The notes below the pieces were generated by a model. It ran no database searches and was not told the origin of the DNA. It saw nothing but the letters and a program-made list of their open reading frames with translations. Positions 23,578-31,414 of a DNA stretch of 54,021 nt are shown one piece after another (positions within the stretch are counted from its first letter, which is position 1; each line of letters begins with the position of its first letter). This DNA comes from a bacterium (GTDB lineage Bacteria > Chloroflexota > Dormibacteria > Aeolococcales > Bog-877). Position numbers and translations under genes: made by a program. The DNA is taken from contig JAKABB010000007.1 of NCBI GenBank assembly GCA_021802045.1, positions 1-54,021 of the forward strand. The letters are read 5' to 3'.

Positions 23578-24936
23578 TCAGCGCCCCAGCGGGGAGCGGT
23601 GTACCCCGCCGGCGATCTCCGCCAGCCCAGCCAGGCCCCCACGGTTGCGGTGCGACTCCACCTCCCGAGTCGTGGGCAGGGGCCCGTCGACGGTCTGGTA
23701 GCGCTGGCCGGTGACCATCAGCTCCTCGGCCGGGAAGCGAGTGATGACCTCACAGCCGTCGGCGGTGACCACCAGCTGCTCCTCGATGCGGGCCGCGGTC
23801 CAGCCGTCGCTGGAGGGCCAGAAGGTCTCCAGGGAGAAGACCATGCCCTCCTGGATCACCTCGGGGTGGTCCAGGGACACCAGCCGGCTGAGGATCGGCT
23901 TCTCCCAGATCGAGAGACCCACCCCGTGCCCGAACTGGAGGGCGAAGGCCGCCTCCTCGTCGCCGAAGCCGAACTCCTGCGCCTTGGGCCAGACACTGAC
24001 CACATCGGCCGTGGTCGCCCCGGGCTTGACCTGGTCGATGGCCAGGTCAAGGATCTCGCGGGCCTTCTGGTAGGCGGCGACCAGGCTGCGGGACGCCGAC
24101 CCGATGGCGAAGGTGCGGTAGTAGCAGGTCCGGTAGCCGTTGACGCTGTGCAGGATGTCGAAGTAGGCGGGGTCGCCGGGACGCAGGATGCGGTCGGTGT
24201 AGACGTGGGGGTGGGGATTGGCCCGCTCTCCGGTGATCGCATTGACCCCCTCCACGTGCTCGGAGCCGAGGTCGTAGAGGATCTTGGCCACCAGCCCCAC
24301 GCACTGGTTCTCGGTGATCCCGGGGCGCAGCGCCTCGTAGAGCCGGTCATAGGCCGCGTCGACCATCGAGCAGGCGGTGCTGATCAGGGTGATCTCGTCG
24401 CGGGTCTTGATCATGCGGGCCTGCTGCATCAGCTGCTGGCCGTCGACCACCCGGAGCCCTTCATTCTGGAGGGCGACGAGCACCGGCATCTCGACGACAT
24501 CGACGCCCAGCGGCTCCCCAGCCAGGCCGCGCTCCTCCAGTTCGATCCGGATCTTGCGGGCCACGTCCTCGGCCCGGCCGGTGCTGGGGTCGAACGCCCC
24601 GCGCATCGTCGAGACCCCGGCCCGCGAGCGCTCCTCGCCCAGCCACGGGCAATACAGCTGGTGGTGGCGCGCCGCCGAGCCGAAGTCCCACATGATCGGC
24701 TCGTCGTCCTGGGGCAGCAGCGAGAAGCGCATCAGCTTGTCCATGGCCCAGGTGCCGATGTGGGTGGCGGTGACATACCGGATGTTGTTCATGTCGAAGC
24801 AGAGCAGGGCTCCCATCTCAGACGCCTTCAGAAGGCGCTTCAGGCGGGCCAGCCGCTCCGTGCGCAGCCGCGGGTAGTCGACCCGGGCCTCCCAGTCGAC
24901 CCCGTCGAGTCCGTACGTCCTGGTCAGCTGACTCAC
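23578..24936 (-). CDS. M24-family (creatinase/Xaa-Pro peptidase fold) protein with altered metal site
   Basis: 452 aa from GTG at 24936, with GGGGAG upstream. An N-terminal creatinase domain (1-180) precedes the pita-bread domain. The usual five metal ligands would be Asp260 (YFDILH), position 271, His337 (QFGHGVG), Glu370 (FSLETF) and Glu385/386 (ARIEEQ). Position 271, normally Asp in GY..D.TR, is Cys here (GYRTCYYRTF). The wording (THIGTWAMDKLMRFSLLP, IMWDFGSAARHH) recalls the DddP/creatinase-like branch, whose members are not peptidases. Placement between E1beta and E2 suggests it supplies a substrate to the complex. The true reaction is unknown. Confidence 0.8.
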   Translation of the reverse strand: MSQLTRTYGLDGVDWEARVDYPRLRTERLARLKRLLKASEMGALLCFDMNNIRYVTATHIGTWAMDKLMRFSLLPQDDEPIMWDFGSAARHHQLYCPWLGEERSRAGVSTMRGAFDPSTGRAEDVARKIRIELEERGLAGEPLGVDVVEMPVLVALQNEGLRVVDGQQLMQQARMIKTRDEITLISTACSMVDAAYDRLYEALRPGITENQCVGLVAKILYDLGSEHVEGVNAITGERANPHPHVYTDRILRPGDPAYFDILHSVNGYRTCYYRTFAIGSASRSLVAAYQKAREILDLAIDQVKPGATTADVVSVWPKAQEFGFGDEEAAFALQFGHGVGLSIWEKPILSRLVSLDHPEVIQEGMVFSLETFWPSSDGWTAARIEEQLVVTADGCEVITRFPAEELMVTGQRYQTVDGPLPTTREVESHRNRGGLAGLAEIAGGVHRSPLGR

Positions 24937-24962
24937 AGGCGCTCCCCTTCCATGCAGCGGCG

Positions 24963-25964
24963 CTAGGCCCGGTCGCAGAGCTCGCGCACCGCCACCACCA
25001 ACTGGTCCACCGTCGGCACCGTCAGGTCCTCCAGCGCTGGCGAGAACGGCACCGGCACGTCCAGCGCCCCGAGCCGCCGGACTGGCGCGTCGAGGTGGAA
25101 GAAGGCCCCCTCGGCCACGGTCGCCGCGATCTCCGCCCCCACCCCGTAGCGGCGGTGGCCCTCGTCGACCACGATCGCGCGGGTGGTCCGCTGCGCTGAC
25201 GCCACCAGCGTTGCCGCGTCCAGGGGGACGGTGGTGCGGGGGTCGATCACCTCGCACTCGATCCCCTCCGGCCCCAGCTGGGCGGCGGCGGCCAGGGCCA
25301 GCTCCACCATGCTGCTGGTGGCGATGACAGTGATGTCCCGGCCGGGCCGCTTGACGTCGGCGACCCCCAACGGGACGGTGTAGTCGCCGGCCGGCACCAG
25401 GCCCCGCTGCTGGTAGTTCATCTTGTCCTCGAAGATCACCACCGGGCTGTCGTCGCGGATGGCGGCCTTGAGGAGCCCCTTGGCGTCGGCGGGCGTGCTC
25501 GGCAGCGCCACCTTGAGGCCGGGGATGTGGCTCACCCAGGCGTGCAGGCTCTGGCTGTGCTGCGCCGCCGAGCGACGGGTGGCCCCCAGAGTGGTCCGGA
25601 CCGTCAGGGGGACCCGCAACTTGCCTCCGGACATGTAATGGGCCTTGGCCGCCTGGTTGGCCAGCTGGTCCATGACCAGCCCCAGGAAGTCGCCGAACAT
25701 GATGTCCACCACCGGTCGGCGTCCGGTCATGGCGGCGCCCACCCCGATCCCGGTGAACCCCGCCTCGGAGATCGGCGTGTCGATCACCCGGTCGGTCCCG
25801 AACTCCTCCACCAGCCCGCTCAGCACCTTGAACGGGGTCCCGGCCTCGGCCACGTCCTCCCCGAGGATGAAGACCGCAGGATCGCGGCGCATCTCCTCAG
25901 CCAGCGCCTCCCGGATCGCCTGGGCCATGGTGAGCTCGCGGGCGCCGGCGTCAGGCGTAGACAT
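24963..25964 (-). CDS. 2-oxoacid (acetoin/pyruvate-type) dehydrogenase E1 beta subunit
   Basis: 333 aa. The transketolase-like pyrimidine-binding domain starts at LTMAQAIREALAEEMRRDP with FILGEDVAEAGTPFKV, followed by DTPISEAGFTGIGVGAAMTG and the conserved HSQSLHAWVSHIPGLKV. The C-terminal domain has ECEVIDPRTTVPLD and VDEGHRRYGVGAEIA. It pairs with E1alpha in an alpha2beta2 thiamine-diphosphate enzyme. It overlaps E1alpha by 14 bases and is followed after 26 bases by the M24 gene. Confidence 0.93.
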   Translation of the reverse strand: MSTPDAGARELTMAQAIREALAEEMRRDPAVFILGEDVAEAGTPFKVLSGLVEEFGTDRVIDTPISEAGFTGIGVGAAMTGRRPVVDIMFGDFLGLVMDQLANQAAKAHYMSGGKLRVPLTVRTTLGATRRSAAQHSQSLHAWVSHIPGLKVALPSTPADAKGLLKAAIRDDSPVVIFEDKMNYQQRGLVPAGDYTVPLGVADVKRPGRDITVIATSSMVELALAAAAQLGPEGIECEVIDPRTTVPLDAATLVASAQRTTRAIVVDEGHRRYGVGAEIAATVAEGAFFHLDAPVRRLGALDVPVPFSPALEDLTVPTVDQLVVAVRELCDRA

Positions 25965-26970
25965 CGGCGTCCACCTTCGACGGGTCCGGGTAGTCGGCCT
26001 CCAGCGCGAAGGCCACCCCGGCGTCGACCTCCACGGTCACCGCGGCGTGTACCTGGTCGAGGGTTGCGGGGGTCGTCAGCCCGTCGCCGATGAGCCAGGC
26101 CCGCGCCAGCGCCAGCGGGTCGCGCTCCTCGCGCCAGAGGCGCTCCTCGTCCCGCTCCCGGTAGTAGGCGCGGTCGACATCACCCACGTGGTGGCCGGAG
26201 TAGCGGTAGGTGTTGCACCACAGGAAGCTGGGGCCGCCGCCGGCGCGGGCCCGGTCGATCGCCTCCCCGGTCGCCGCGTGCACCGCGCGCACGTCCTGGC
26301 CGTCAACCTCAGCGGCGGGGATGCCGAAGGCCCGCGGGCGGGCCAGCGCCTCGCCGGCGATGGTCTCCGTCCCCGGGGTGTACTCCCCGTAGAGGTTGTT
26401 CTCGCAGACGTACAGCACCGGCAGCCGCCAGAGGGCGGCCATGTTCATCACCTCGTAGAGCAGGCCCTGGCCCAGCGCCCCGTCGCCGAAGAAGCAGACC
26501 GCCACCTGGTCGGTGCCGCGCTGCTTGCTGGAGAGCGCGGCGCCGGTGGCGATCCCCATCGAGCCGCCCACGATGGCGTTGGCGCCGAGGTTCCCCCGCT
26601 CCTGGTCCGCGATGTGCATCGAGCCGCCCTTGCCGCCACAGTACCCGGCCGCCTTGCCCAGGAGTTCGGCGAACATGCGGTCCACCGCCGCCCCCTTGGC
26701 CAGGCAGTGCCCGTGCCCCCGGTGGGTGCTGGTGATGTAGTCGTCGTCCCGCAGCCCGAGGCACACCCCCACCGCCACCGCCTCCTCCCCGCTGGACAGG
26801 TGGGCCAGGCCCGGCATGCGCCCGCGCTGGTAGAGGTCGTTGACCCGGTCCTCGAAGAGCCGGATCTTCAGCATCCGCTCGTACGCCCGCAGCCAGTCGG
26901 GGCCGGGTCGCTTCCGGGCTCGCTTCCGCGCCAGCGGGCTGGGGTCCGCCGCTCCCCTCGCCGGCGTCAT
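25951..26970 (-). CDS. 2-oxoacid (acetoin/pyruvate-type) dehydrogenase E1 alpha subunit
   Basis: 339 aa. Thiamine-diphosphate-binding motif from GDGALGQG (162-169) to CENNLYGEYT (189-198). The phosphorylation-loop-like segment YRYSGHHVGD and GYCGGKGGSMHIAD (110-122) are typical of the PDH/acetoin dehydrogenase alpha family rather than the branched-chain type. The ATG overlaps the stop of the GntR regulator by 4 bases, so regulator and enzyme are co-translated. It decarboxylates the 2-oxo substrate and transfers the acyl group to E2. Confidence 0.93.
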   Translation of the reverse strand: MTPARGAADPSPLARKRARKRPGPDWLRAYERMLKIRLFEDRVNDLYQRGRMPGLAHLSSGEEAVAVGVCLGLRDDDYITSTHRGHGHCLAKGAAVDRMFAELLGKAAGYCGGKGGSMHIADQERGNLGANAIVGGSMGIATGAALSSKQRGTDQVAVCFFGDGALGQGLLYEVMNMAALWRLPVLYVCENNLYGEYTPGTETIAGEALARPRAFGIPAAEVDGQDVRAVHAATGEAIDRARAGGGPSFLWCNTYRYSGHHVGDVDRAYYRERDEERLWREERDPLALARAWLIGDGLTTPATLDQVHAAVTVEVDAGVAFALEADYPDPSKVDADVYA

Positions 26971-27821
26971 GCGGGCTCGCCCCCAGCGGGAACGGCCCGC
27001 GACCCGCCCCCTCCGCCGGTCGCTAGGCCGGATCCCACCGCCACCCCACGCTGCGGCGGCCGCCCGGTCGGCGCCGTGGCGTCGGCCAGGTCCAGCTCGA
27101 CCCGGGTCAGGTGCTCGCGCATGCGGTCGGCGGCGGCCGGGGCGTCCCCCGCCGCCACCGCCGCGTGGATGGCGCGGTGCTGGACGATCGAGCGCTCCGG
27201 GCTACCGGGGATCTCGAAGGCGACGACGAAGGCCCGGGCCATCACGTCCCGGATCCCGTCCATGAGCCGGACCAGGAGACGGTTGCCGGAGGCGTCGGCG
27301 AGCGCGGTGTGGAAGGCCAGGTCGGCGGCGCCGTAGCGGTCGGAGGATCCGAGGCCGGCCTCCATCTCGCGGATCCGGCCCTCGAGGCGGACCAGGTCGG
27401 CGCCGGTCCGGCGGTTGGCGGCCAGCGTCACCGTCTCGACTTCCAGCGTCCTGCGCACCTCGAAGAGCTCGGTCACCCCGACCTCCTCCAGGGCGACCAG
27501 CAGCTGCAGCGCCCGCCCCAGGAGGTCGCCGTAGTCGGCGACGACGAACGTCCCCCGGCTGCGGGCGCGCAGCAGCCCACGGGACTCCAGCACCCGTAGG
27601 GCCTCGCGCACCGACGACCGCCCGACAGCGTAGGCGGCGGCGAGCTCCCGCTCCGGGGGCAGCGCATCCCCAGGCCGCAGGCGCCGGGAGGTGATGGCCA
27701 GCACCAAGTCCTCGGCGACGAGATCGTAGGTGTTGCGCCGGGCCACCGGCCCGAACGTGGACCCGGGGGCCACCCTGGCCCGGTCCGGCCGCTCGAGGAC
27801 CTCGGACATCACCCTCGCCAC
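26967..27821 (-). CDS. GntR-family regulator, FadR/FCD subfamily
   Basis: 284 aa from GTG at 27821 (an ATG at 27809 is the alternative). Winged-helix domain near 30-95: LVAEDLVLAITSRRLRPGDA, LPPERELAAAYAVGRSSVRE, ALRVLESRGLL. The FCD effector domain follows, with its metal/ligand residues around ADLAFHTALADASGN and VQHRAIHAAVAAGD. The tail after residue 245 is low-complexity. As first gene of the operon it probably controls itself and the dehydrogenase genes through the operator dyad at 27829-27846, in response to an organic acid. Confidence 0.92.
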   Translation of the reverse strand: MARVMSEVLERPDRARVAPGSTFGPVARRNTYDLVAEDLVLAITSRRLRPGDALPPERELAAAYAVGRSSVREALRVLESRGLLRARSRGTFVVADYGDLLGRALQLLVALEEVGVTELFEVRRTLEVETVTLAANRRTGADLVRLEGRIREMEAGLGSSDRYGAADLAFHTALADASGNRLLVRLMDGIRDVMARAFVVAFEIPGSPERSIVQHRAIHAAVAAGDAPAAADRMREHLTRVELDLADATAPTGRPPQRGVAVGSGLATGGGGGSRAVPAGGEPA

Positions 27822-27828
27822 CCATGTG

Positions 27829-27846
27829 GGTCTGATGGTCAGACCA
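27829..27846. promoter_or_regulatory. GntR/FCD operator
   Basis: GGTCTGA-TGG-TCAGACC is a perfect inverted repeat (27829-27845). It contains TGGTCAGACCA (27836-27846), an exact TGGTNNNACCA site as used by FadR/PdhR-type GntR regulators. It covers about -6 to +11 relative to the predicted start of the gntR operon, so binding should block initiation. Confidence 0.8.
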
Positions 27847-27875
27847 AAAATAGCCCAGAATCAGCCCCGCGTCAA
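27847..27875 (-). promoter_or_regulatory. Sigma70-like promoter of the gntR-E1-M24-E2 operon
   Basis: Minus-strand TTGACG (27875-27870), exactly 17 bases, then TATTTT (27852-27847). The transcript would start near 27840, leaving a leader of about 19 bases before the GTG. Confidence 0.78.
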
Positions 27876-28282
27876 TCCCACCACGGGAAGCCGAGCCTGG
27901 CGAGCGGGTCCCCGCGGTCGGGCCCCGCGGGGCTGGCGCCGCCCGGCGCGCCCCGGGGCAGGACGCCGGTCTGCCTCCTGGGGAGGGACGGCCGGAGCAG
28001 AGCCCGCCACGATCCCGCGGGGCGGTGCGTCGTCGACCCTCGCGCTGCCCGCGGGAGGTGACCCCACCTGGGGCTGGTGGCGCGGGGACGGTCACCGGAC
28101 CACCGGGGCGGCTGTCGTGTCGGGAGACGGCCTCGGCGATCTCCACGGCCGCGGCCAGCTGGCCCGGCTCAAGGGGCCGTGGCGCTCGGCGGCTCCGGCC
28201 GTGCCAACAGCCAGGTCCGAAGCGGCGCCGACGCCGTCGCTTCCACCTCCTGGTCCTGGTGGGTGGCGGGTCGGGCCCGCGG
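27876..28282. other. About 400 bases with no gene seen
   Basis: Between the promoter of the gntR operon and the end of the glutamine amidotransferase gene. A CCCCGCGG / CCGCGGGG pairing near 27908-27930 could terminate transcripts arriving from the amidotransferase side. No protein-like frame or RNA structure is otherwise recognised. Confidence 0.4.
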
Positions 28283-29032
28283 TCAGCCGCCGGGCGCCGC
28301 GCCCCCCGGCGCCCCCATGCTGGCTGTCGGAGCCGCCGGACCCGGCCCCGCTTCGGTGACCCCCACCGTCCCCGGGGCCACCTGTCGGTGGTCGGTGGCC
28401 CCAGGGAAGCAGAGGGTGAAGAGCGCCTGGTCCGCGGAGTGCAGGCTGGTGCTGGCCGCGACGGCCCCCTCCAGTCGGAACCGGCGGACCGCGTTGCCGG
28501 GGGCCCCGGCGTAGACGAGCGGCGGCCCCACCGCCGGCAGCACGGCCAGGTTGGCGGTGCCGCCCAGCCGCTGGTGCACCGCGGGGAGCGCGGCGGCGGC
28601 GGTCATCCCCTCGGCCAGCAGGGCCTCGAACAGTCGGAAGCCGACCTCGCTGTCCGCCCGGCCGTGGAGCTGGGCCGCGATCCGCTCCCGCCAGGCCTCG
28701 GCGCCGTCGAGCCGGCCGTTGTGGGCAAAGGCGAAGGCGCCGCCGTCGGCCAGGAACGGCTGGGTGTCCGCCAGGGCGGTGGTCGACAGCTGAGAGGGCC
28801 GCCGCAGGTGGACCAGGAAGTGCTGCGAGCGCACACCGGCCAGGTGGGCCTGTCCGGTCAGGTCGTCGACCAGGCGGCCACTGTCCCGGTGGCGCTGCAC
28901 CGTCCCGTCGGCCTGCCACGCCACCCCCCACCCGAAGCCCGCGATCCCGTAGCGTTCGAGCGCCAGTGCCCACGGCAGGATCCGGGCGAAGGGCTCGGGC
29001 CGGGGCCAGGCCACGGTCAAGAGCTCACACAC
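28283..29032 (-). CDS. Class II glutamine amidotransferase
   Basis: 249 aa. The N-terminal nucleophile is Cys2 after processing of the initiator (MCELLTVAW). Other N-terminal-nucleophile hydrolase blocks follow: RSQHFLVHLRRPSQ, FAFAHNGRLDGAE (near 100) and ADSEVGFRLFEALL (near 125). Only the glutaminase half is present, as in YafJ/EgtC-type proteins; the ammonia-accepting partner is not adjacent. The last 20 residues are low-complexity. It follows the Lrp gene by 27 bases on the same strand and is probably co-transcribed with it. Confidence 0.88.
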   Translation of the reverse strand: MCELLTVAWPRPEPFARILPWALALERYGIAGFGWGVAWQADGTVQRHRDSGRLVDDLTGQAHLAGVRSQHFLVHLRRPSQLSTTALADTQPFLADGGAFAFAHNGRLDGAEAWRERIAAQLHGRADSEVGFRLFEALLAEGMTAAAALPAVHQRLGGTANLAVLPAVGPPLVYAGAPGNAVRRFRLEGAVAASTSLHSADQALFTLCFPGATDHRQVAPGTVGVTEAGPGPAAPTASMGAPGGAAPGG

Positions 29033-29059
29033 CGACCGCCCCCCGTCCCCCCGGCGCGT

Positions 29060-29671
29060 TCAGCCCCGGCCCGGTCGGCCGGGGTCGGACGCCCGCGCCA
29101 GCAGCGACTCCGCCAGCTCCAGGTCGAACGCCTTGGGCGGGAGGTCACCGATGCAGACCAGCGTCTCCGTCCGGTGGATGCCAGGGATCGCCCAGATCCG
29201 CTCGAACAGGCACTCGCGCAGATGCTGCTGGTCGCGCGCGCGCAGGCGCAGCAGCAGGTCGGAGGGCCCGGTCACCACCTCGACCTGCTCGACCTCGGGC
29301 ACCGCCCGCAGGGCGGTCACCGCCTCCTCCTGCTGCCGACCCTGCACCGCCGTCACCGCGACGTAGACCGTGACCCCGTAGCCCAGACGCCCCCAGTCGA
29401 CCTCGGCGCGGTAGCCGCGGATCACCCCCGAGCGCTCCAGGCGGGCGATCCGCTCCGCCACCGCGGGAGCGGACATTCCGACCTCGGCGGCGATCCGGCG
29501 CACCGAGCGCCGGGCGTCGCGGAGGAGCAGGACCAGGATCGCGAGGTCGATGCGGTCGAGGGCGCCGCCGGAACCCGGGCCGCCGCCGGACGAGCCGGCC
29601 GGCCACGGACCGTTCTCCAGGCGCTTTCGGCCGTTCACCGTCACGCCGGGACTGGCTCTGCGGCTCTGCAC
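29060..29671 (-). CDS. Lrp/AsnC-family transcriptional regulator
   Basis: 203 aa from GTG at 29671; a GTG at 29638 is a plausible shorter start because the first 35 residues are not part of the family fold. Helix-turn-helix near 38-95: ALDRIDLAILVLLLRDARRS, IAAEVGMSAPAVAERIARLE, GVIRGYRAEVD. An AsnC-type effector domain follows (VTVYVAVTAVQGRQQEE, VEQVEVVTGPSDLLLRLRA). Such proteins sense amino acids. It diverges from the cupin-SDR-dehydratase operon, with TGATCA and a possible minus-strand TATGAT -10 in the shared 130-base region. A PLP amino-acid dehydratase across the divergent promoter is a sensible target. Confidence 0.88.
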   Translation of the reverse strand: MQSRRASPGVTVNGRKRLENGPWPAGSSGGGPGSGGALDRIDLAILVLLLRDARRSVRRIAAEVGMSAPAVAERIARLERSGVIRGYRAEVDWGRLGYGVTVYVAVTAVQGRQQEEAVTALRAVPEVEQVEVVTGPSDLLLRLRARDQQHLRECLFERIWAIPGIHRTETLVCIGDLPPKAFDLELAESLLARASDPGRPGRG

Positions 29672-29802
29672 CTTGTGATCATAGGGTCCACGGCGGAATC
29701 AACTAACCTGCCAGCATCGCGCCGGACGCCTGGGATCGGGACCGAGCGACGGAGCGTGGGACGGCAGGGGCCGGGCACCGGCCCCACCCGGAGGGGAGCG
29801 GA

Positions 29803-30234
29803 ATGAGCGCCGCCGAGCAGGACGTTGCCGCCCCGGAGCCCGGGCGGCAGCCGACTCGGCCCGGGCGGTGCCCGGAGCCGGTCCGCGACGCGCCCGCCGT
29901 GGCCTTCGTCGACGGCCTGGGGGGCCACCCCGCGCTGGGCGGGTCGGCGCCGGCCAGCACCGTCCGCTTCGCCCGTCCCCCCGAGGCCCCGCGTCACGCC
30001 CGCGACGAGGAGGCCACCGTCGTGGGCCAGGGCAAGCTGGCCCTCGATCTGGGCGGCTCAGGGCAGCGGCTGCGGCGGAGCCGGCTGGCGGTCAGCCCCG
30101 CCAACGTCTTCCGTGCGGCGCGAGCCCACGGCCGGCGGTCGCTGGAGTACCAGGTCTACTGCCCTCCGCGGCAGGCGCCGCTGGACCGCGCCGCGACCCC
30201 GGGACCAAAGGAGGAGCGGTGGACCTGGGACTGA
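29803..30234 (+). CDS. Cupin-like protein that has lost metal-ligand histidines
   Basis: 143 aa from ATG, preceded by GGGGAG. After a disordered N-terminus of about 30 residues the sequence follows a small cupin: TVRFARPPEAPRHARDEEAT, VVGQGKLALDLGG, then SPANVFRAARAHGRRSLEYQ and VYCPPRQAP. Compared with the cupin motifs HxH(x)3-4E and PxGxxH, the second His is Arg (HAR) and the last His is Arg (FRA), so metal binding and classical catalysis are doubtful. It overlaps the SDR gene by 16 bases. It is a degenerate or non-catalytic cupin, or a gene in decay. Confidence 0.6.
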   Translation: MSAAEQDVAAPEPGRQPTRPGRCPEPVRDAPAVAFVDGLGGHPALGGSAPASTVRFARPPEAPRHARDEEATVVGQGKLALDLGGSGQRLRRSRLAVSPANVFRAARAHGRRSLEYQVYCPPRQAPLDRAATPGPKEERWTWD

Positions 30235-31001
30235 GCGGCCGCCGCGCCGTCGTCACCGGCGGCTCCAAGGGCCTGGGGGCGGCCATCGCCCAGGAGCTGG
30301 TGGGCGAGGGGGCGGCGGTGGCCATCTGCGCCCGCAGCGAGACCGAGCTGGCCGCGACCGCGGCCCGCCTGCGGGCCGGGGGCGGTCAGGTCTTCGCCCA
30401 GGTGGCGGACGTCACCCGGCCTGACGAGGTGGAGCGGTTCATCGCCACCAGCGCCCAGCGGATGGGCGGCATCGACATCCTGGTCAACAACGCCGGCCGG
30501 GCCCAGCCGGGCGGATTCGCGACCCTGACCGACGCCGACTGGCAGGCCGACCTCGACGTCAAGCTGTTCTCCCAGATCCGCTGCAGCCGGGCGGCGCTGG
30601 GCCACCTGCGGGCCAGCGGCGGCGGGGCGATCATCAACATCAACGCCGTCTACGGGCGCCAGCCCGACCCCGCCTTCTTCGCCACCACCGTCGCTCGGGC
30701 CGCCTGCCTGGCTTTCACCAAGGCGCTGGCGATGGAGGTGGCCCGGGACGGGATCCTGGTCAACAGCGTCAACATCGGCTTCGTGCGCACCCCCCAGTGG
30801 CACAACATCCACCAGCGCCGGGCACCCGAACTCCCCGAGGAGGCGTTCCTGGCAACGCTGGCCGCCGCCGAGGTGCCGCTGGGCCGCTTCGGCGAACCGG
30901 AGGAGGTGGCGGGGTTGGTGGCCTTCCTGGCCAGCCGGCGCGCCAGCTACATCACCGGCGCCTCGATCGACGTCGCCGGCGGGATGGGCCGGTACGTGTG
31001 A
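30219..31001 (+). CDS. Short-chain dehydrogenase/reductase-family protein lacking the catalytic triad
   Basis: 260 aa from GTG at 30219, which has an ideal AAAGGAGG site. The Rossmann fold is complete: TGGSKGLGAAIA (13-24), Asp64 in QVADVTR, NNAGRAQPGG (90-99), and the C-terminal PEEVAGLVAFLASRRASYIT and GASIDVAGG. The catalytic positions are not: Ser is Ala143 (INAVYG), Tyr is Thr156 and Lys is Arg160 (ATTVARAAC). Co-factor binding is likely but normal hydride transfer is not expected. The stop overlaps the next start as GTGA. Confidence 0.85.
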   Translation: MDLGLSGRRAVVTGGSKGLGAAIAQELVGEGAAVAICARSETELAATAARLRAGGGQVFAQVADVTRPDEVERFIATSAQRMGGIDILVNNAGRAQPGGFATLTDADWQADLDVKLFSQIRCSRAALGHLRASGGGAIININAVYGRQPDPAFFATTVARAACLAFTKALAMEVARDGILVNSVNIGFVRTPQWHNIHQRRAPELPEEAFLATLAAAEVPLGRFGEPEEVAGLVAFLASRRASYITGASIDVAGGMGRYV

Positions 31002-31411
31002 CCGCACCAGGAGACGGCGTCTCCTTCGAGGGCGAGTTCGTCGAGCATGCCCGCGCCCGGATCCCGATCGACACCCACGCCTCCCCCCGCGGGACCGGGG
31101 GCTTCGAGGACATCCGCGCCGGCTTCGGGGACTGCGGGATCCGCCCGCCGGAGGCCAACCCCATCCACGCGCCGACCGCGGTGCTCGACCGGCTCGAATG
31201 GCGCCGGGAGCTGGCCCCGGGGACGCGGTTCCTCCGCGGCCCCGAGGGGCACGGGGCCCCGGAGGGCCCGTGCTTCGCGGCCCTGGTGATCCAGGAGGCC
31301 TGGAGGGAGGCGCGCCGGCGCTGGGCGCGCCGGGCCGCACGGACGTCGGGGCTGGACTCGATCGAGATCACGAGCGTCGCCGGGAACACCCGGCGCCTCG
31401 ACGGGTTCTGA
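30998..31411 (+). CDS. Uncharacterised protein in the SDR-dehydratase operon
   Basis: 137 aa, GTG start in a GTGA overlap with the SDR stop, ending 3 bases before the dehydratase start. I do not recognise a family. The sequence is soluble, with an opening FEGEFVEHARARIPIDTHAS, a middle PPEANPIHAPTAVLDRLEWR, a basic helix REARRRWARRAART and a tail SIEITSVAGNTRRLDGF. Operon position and normal codon usage support a real gene. Its partner may be one of the adjacent proteins. Confidence 0.65.
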   Translation: MTAPGDGVSFEGEFVEHARARIPIDTHASPRGTGGFEDIRAGFGDCGIRPPEANPIHAPTAVLDRLEWRRELAPGTRFLRGPEGHGAPEGPCFAALVIQEAWREARRRWARRAARTSGLDSIEITSVAGNTRRLDGF

Positions 31412-31414
31412 GCG

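Noticed and set aside
23578-24936. DMSP lyase DddP
   Set aside because: Overall resemblance is felt, but I cannot confirm the diagnostic residues from memory and the second metal ligand is Cys; kept as an M24-family protein.
29703-29716. TAACCT as a leaderless -10 for the cupin gene
   Set aside because: Twelve bases downstream is ATC, not in frame with the gene, and the ATG at 29803 has its own ribosome site.
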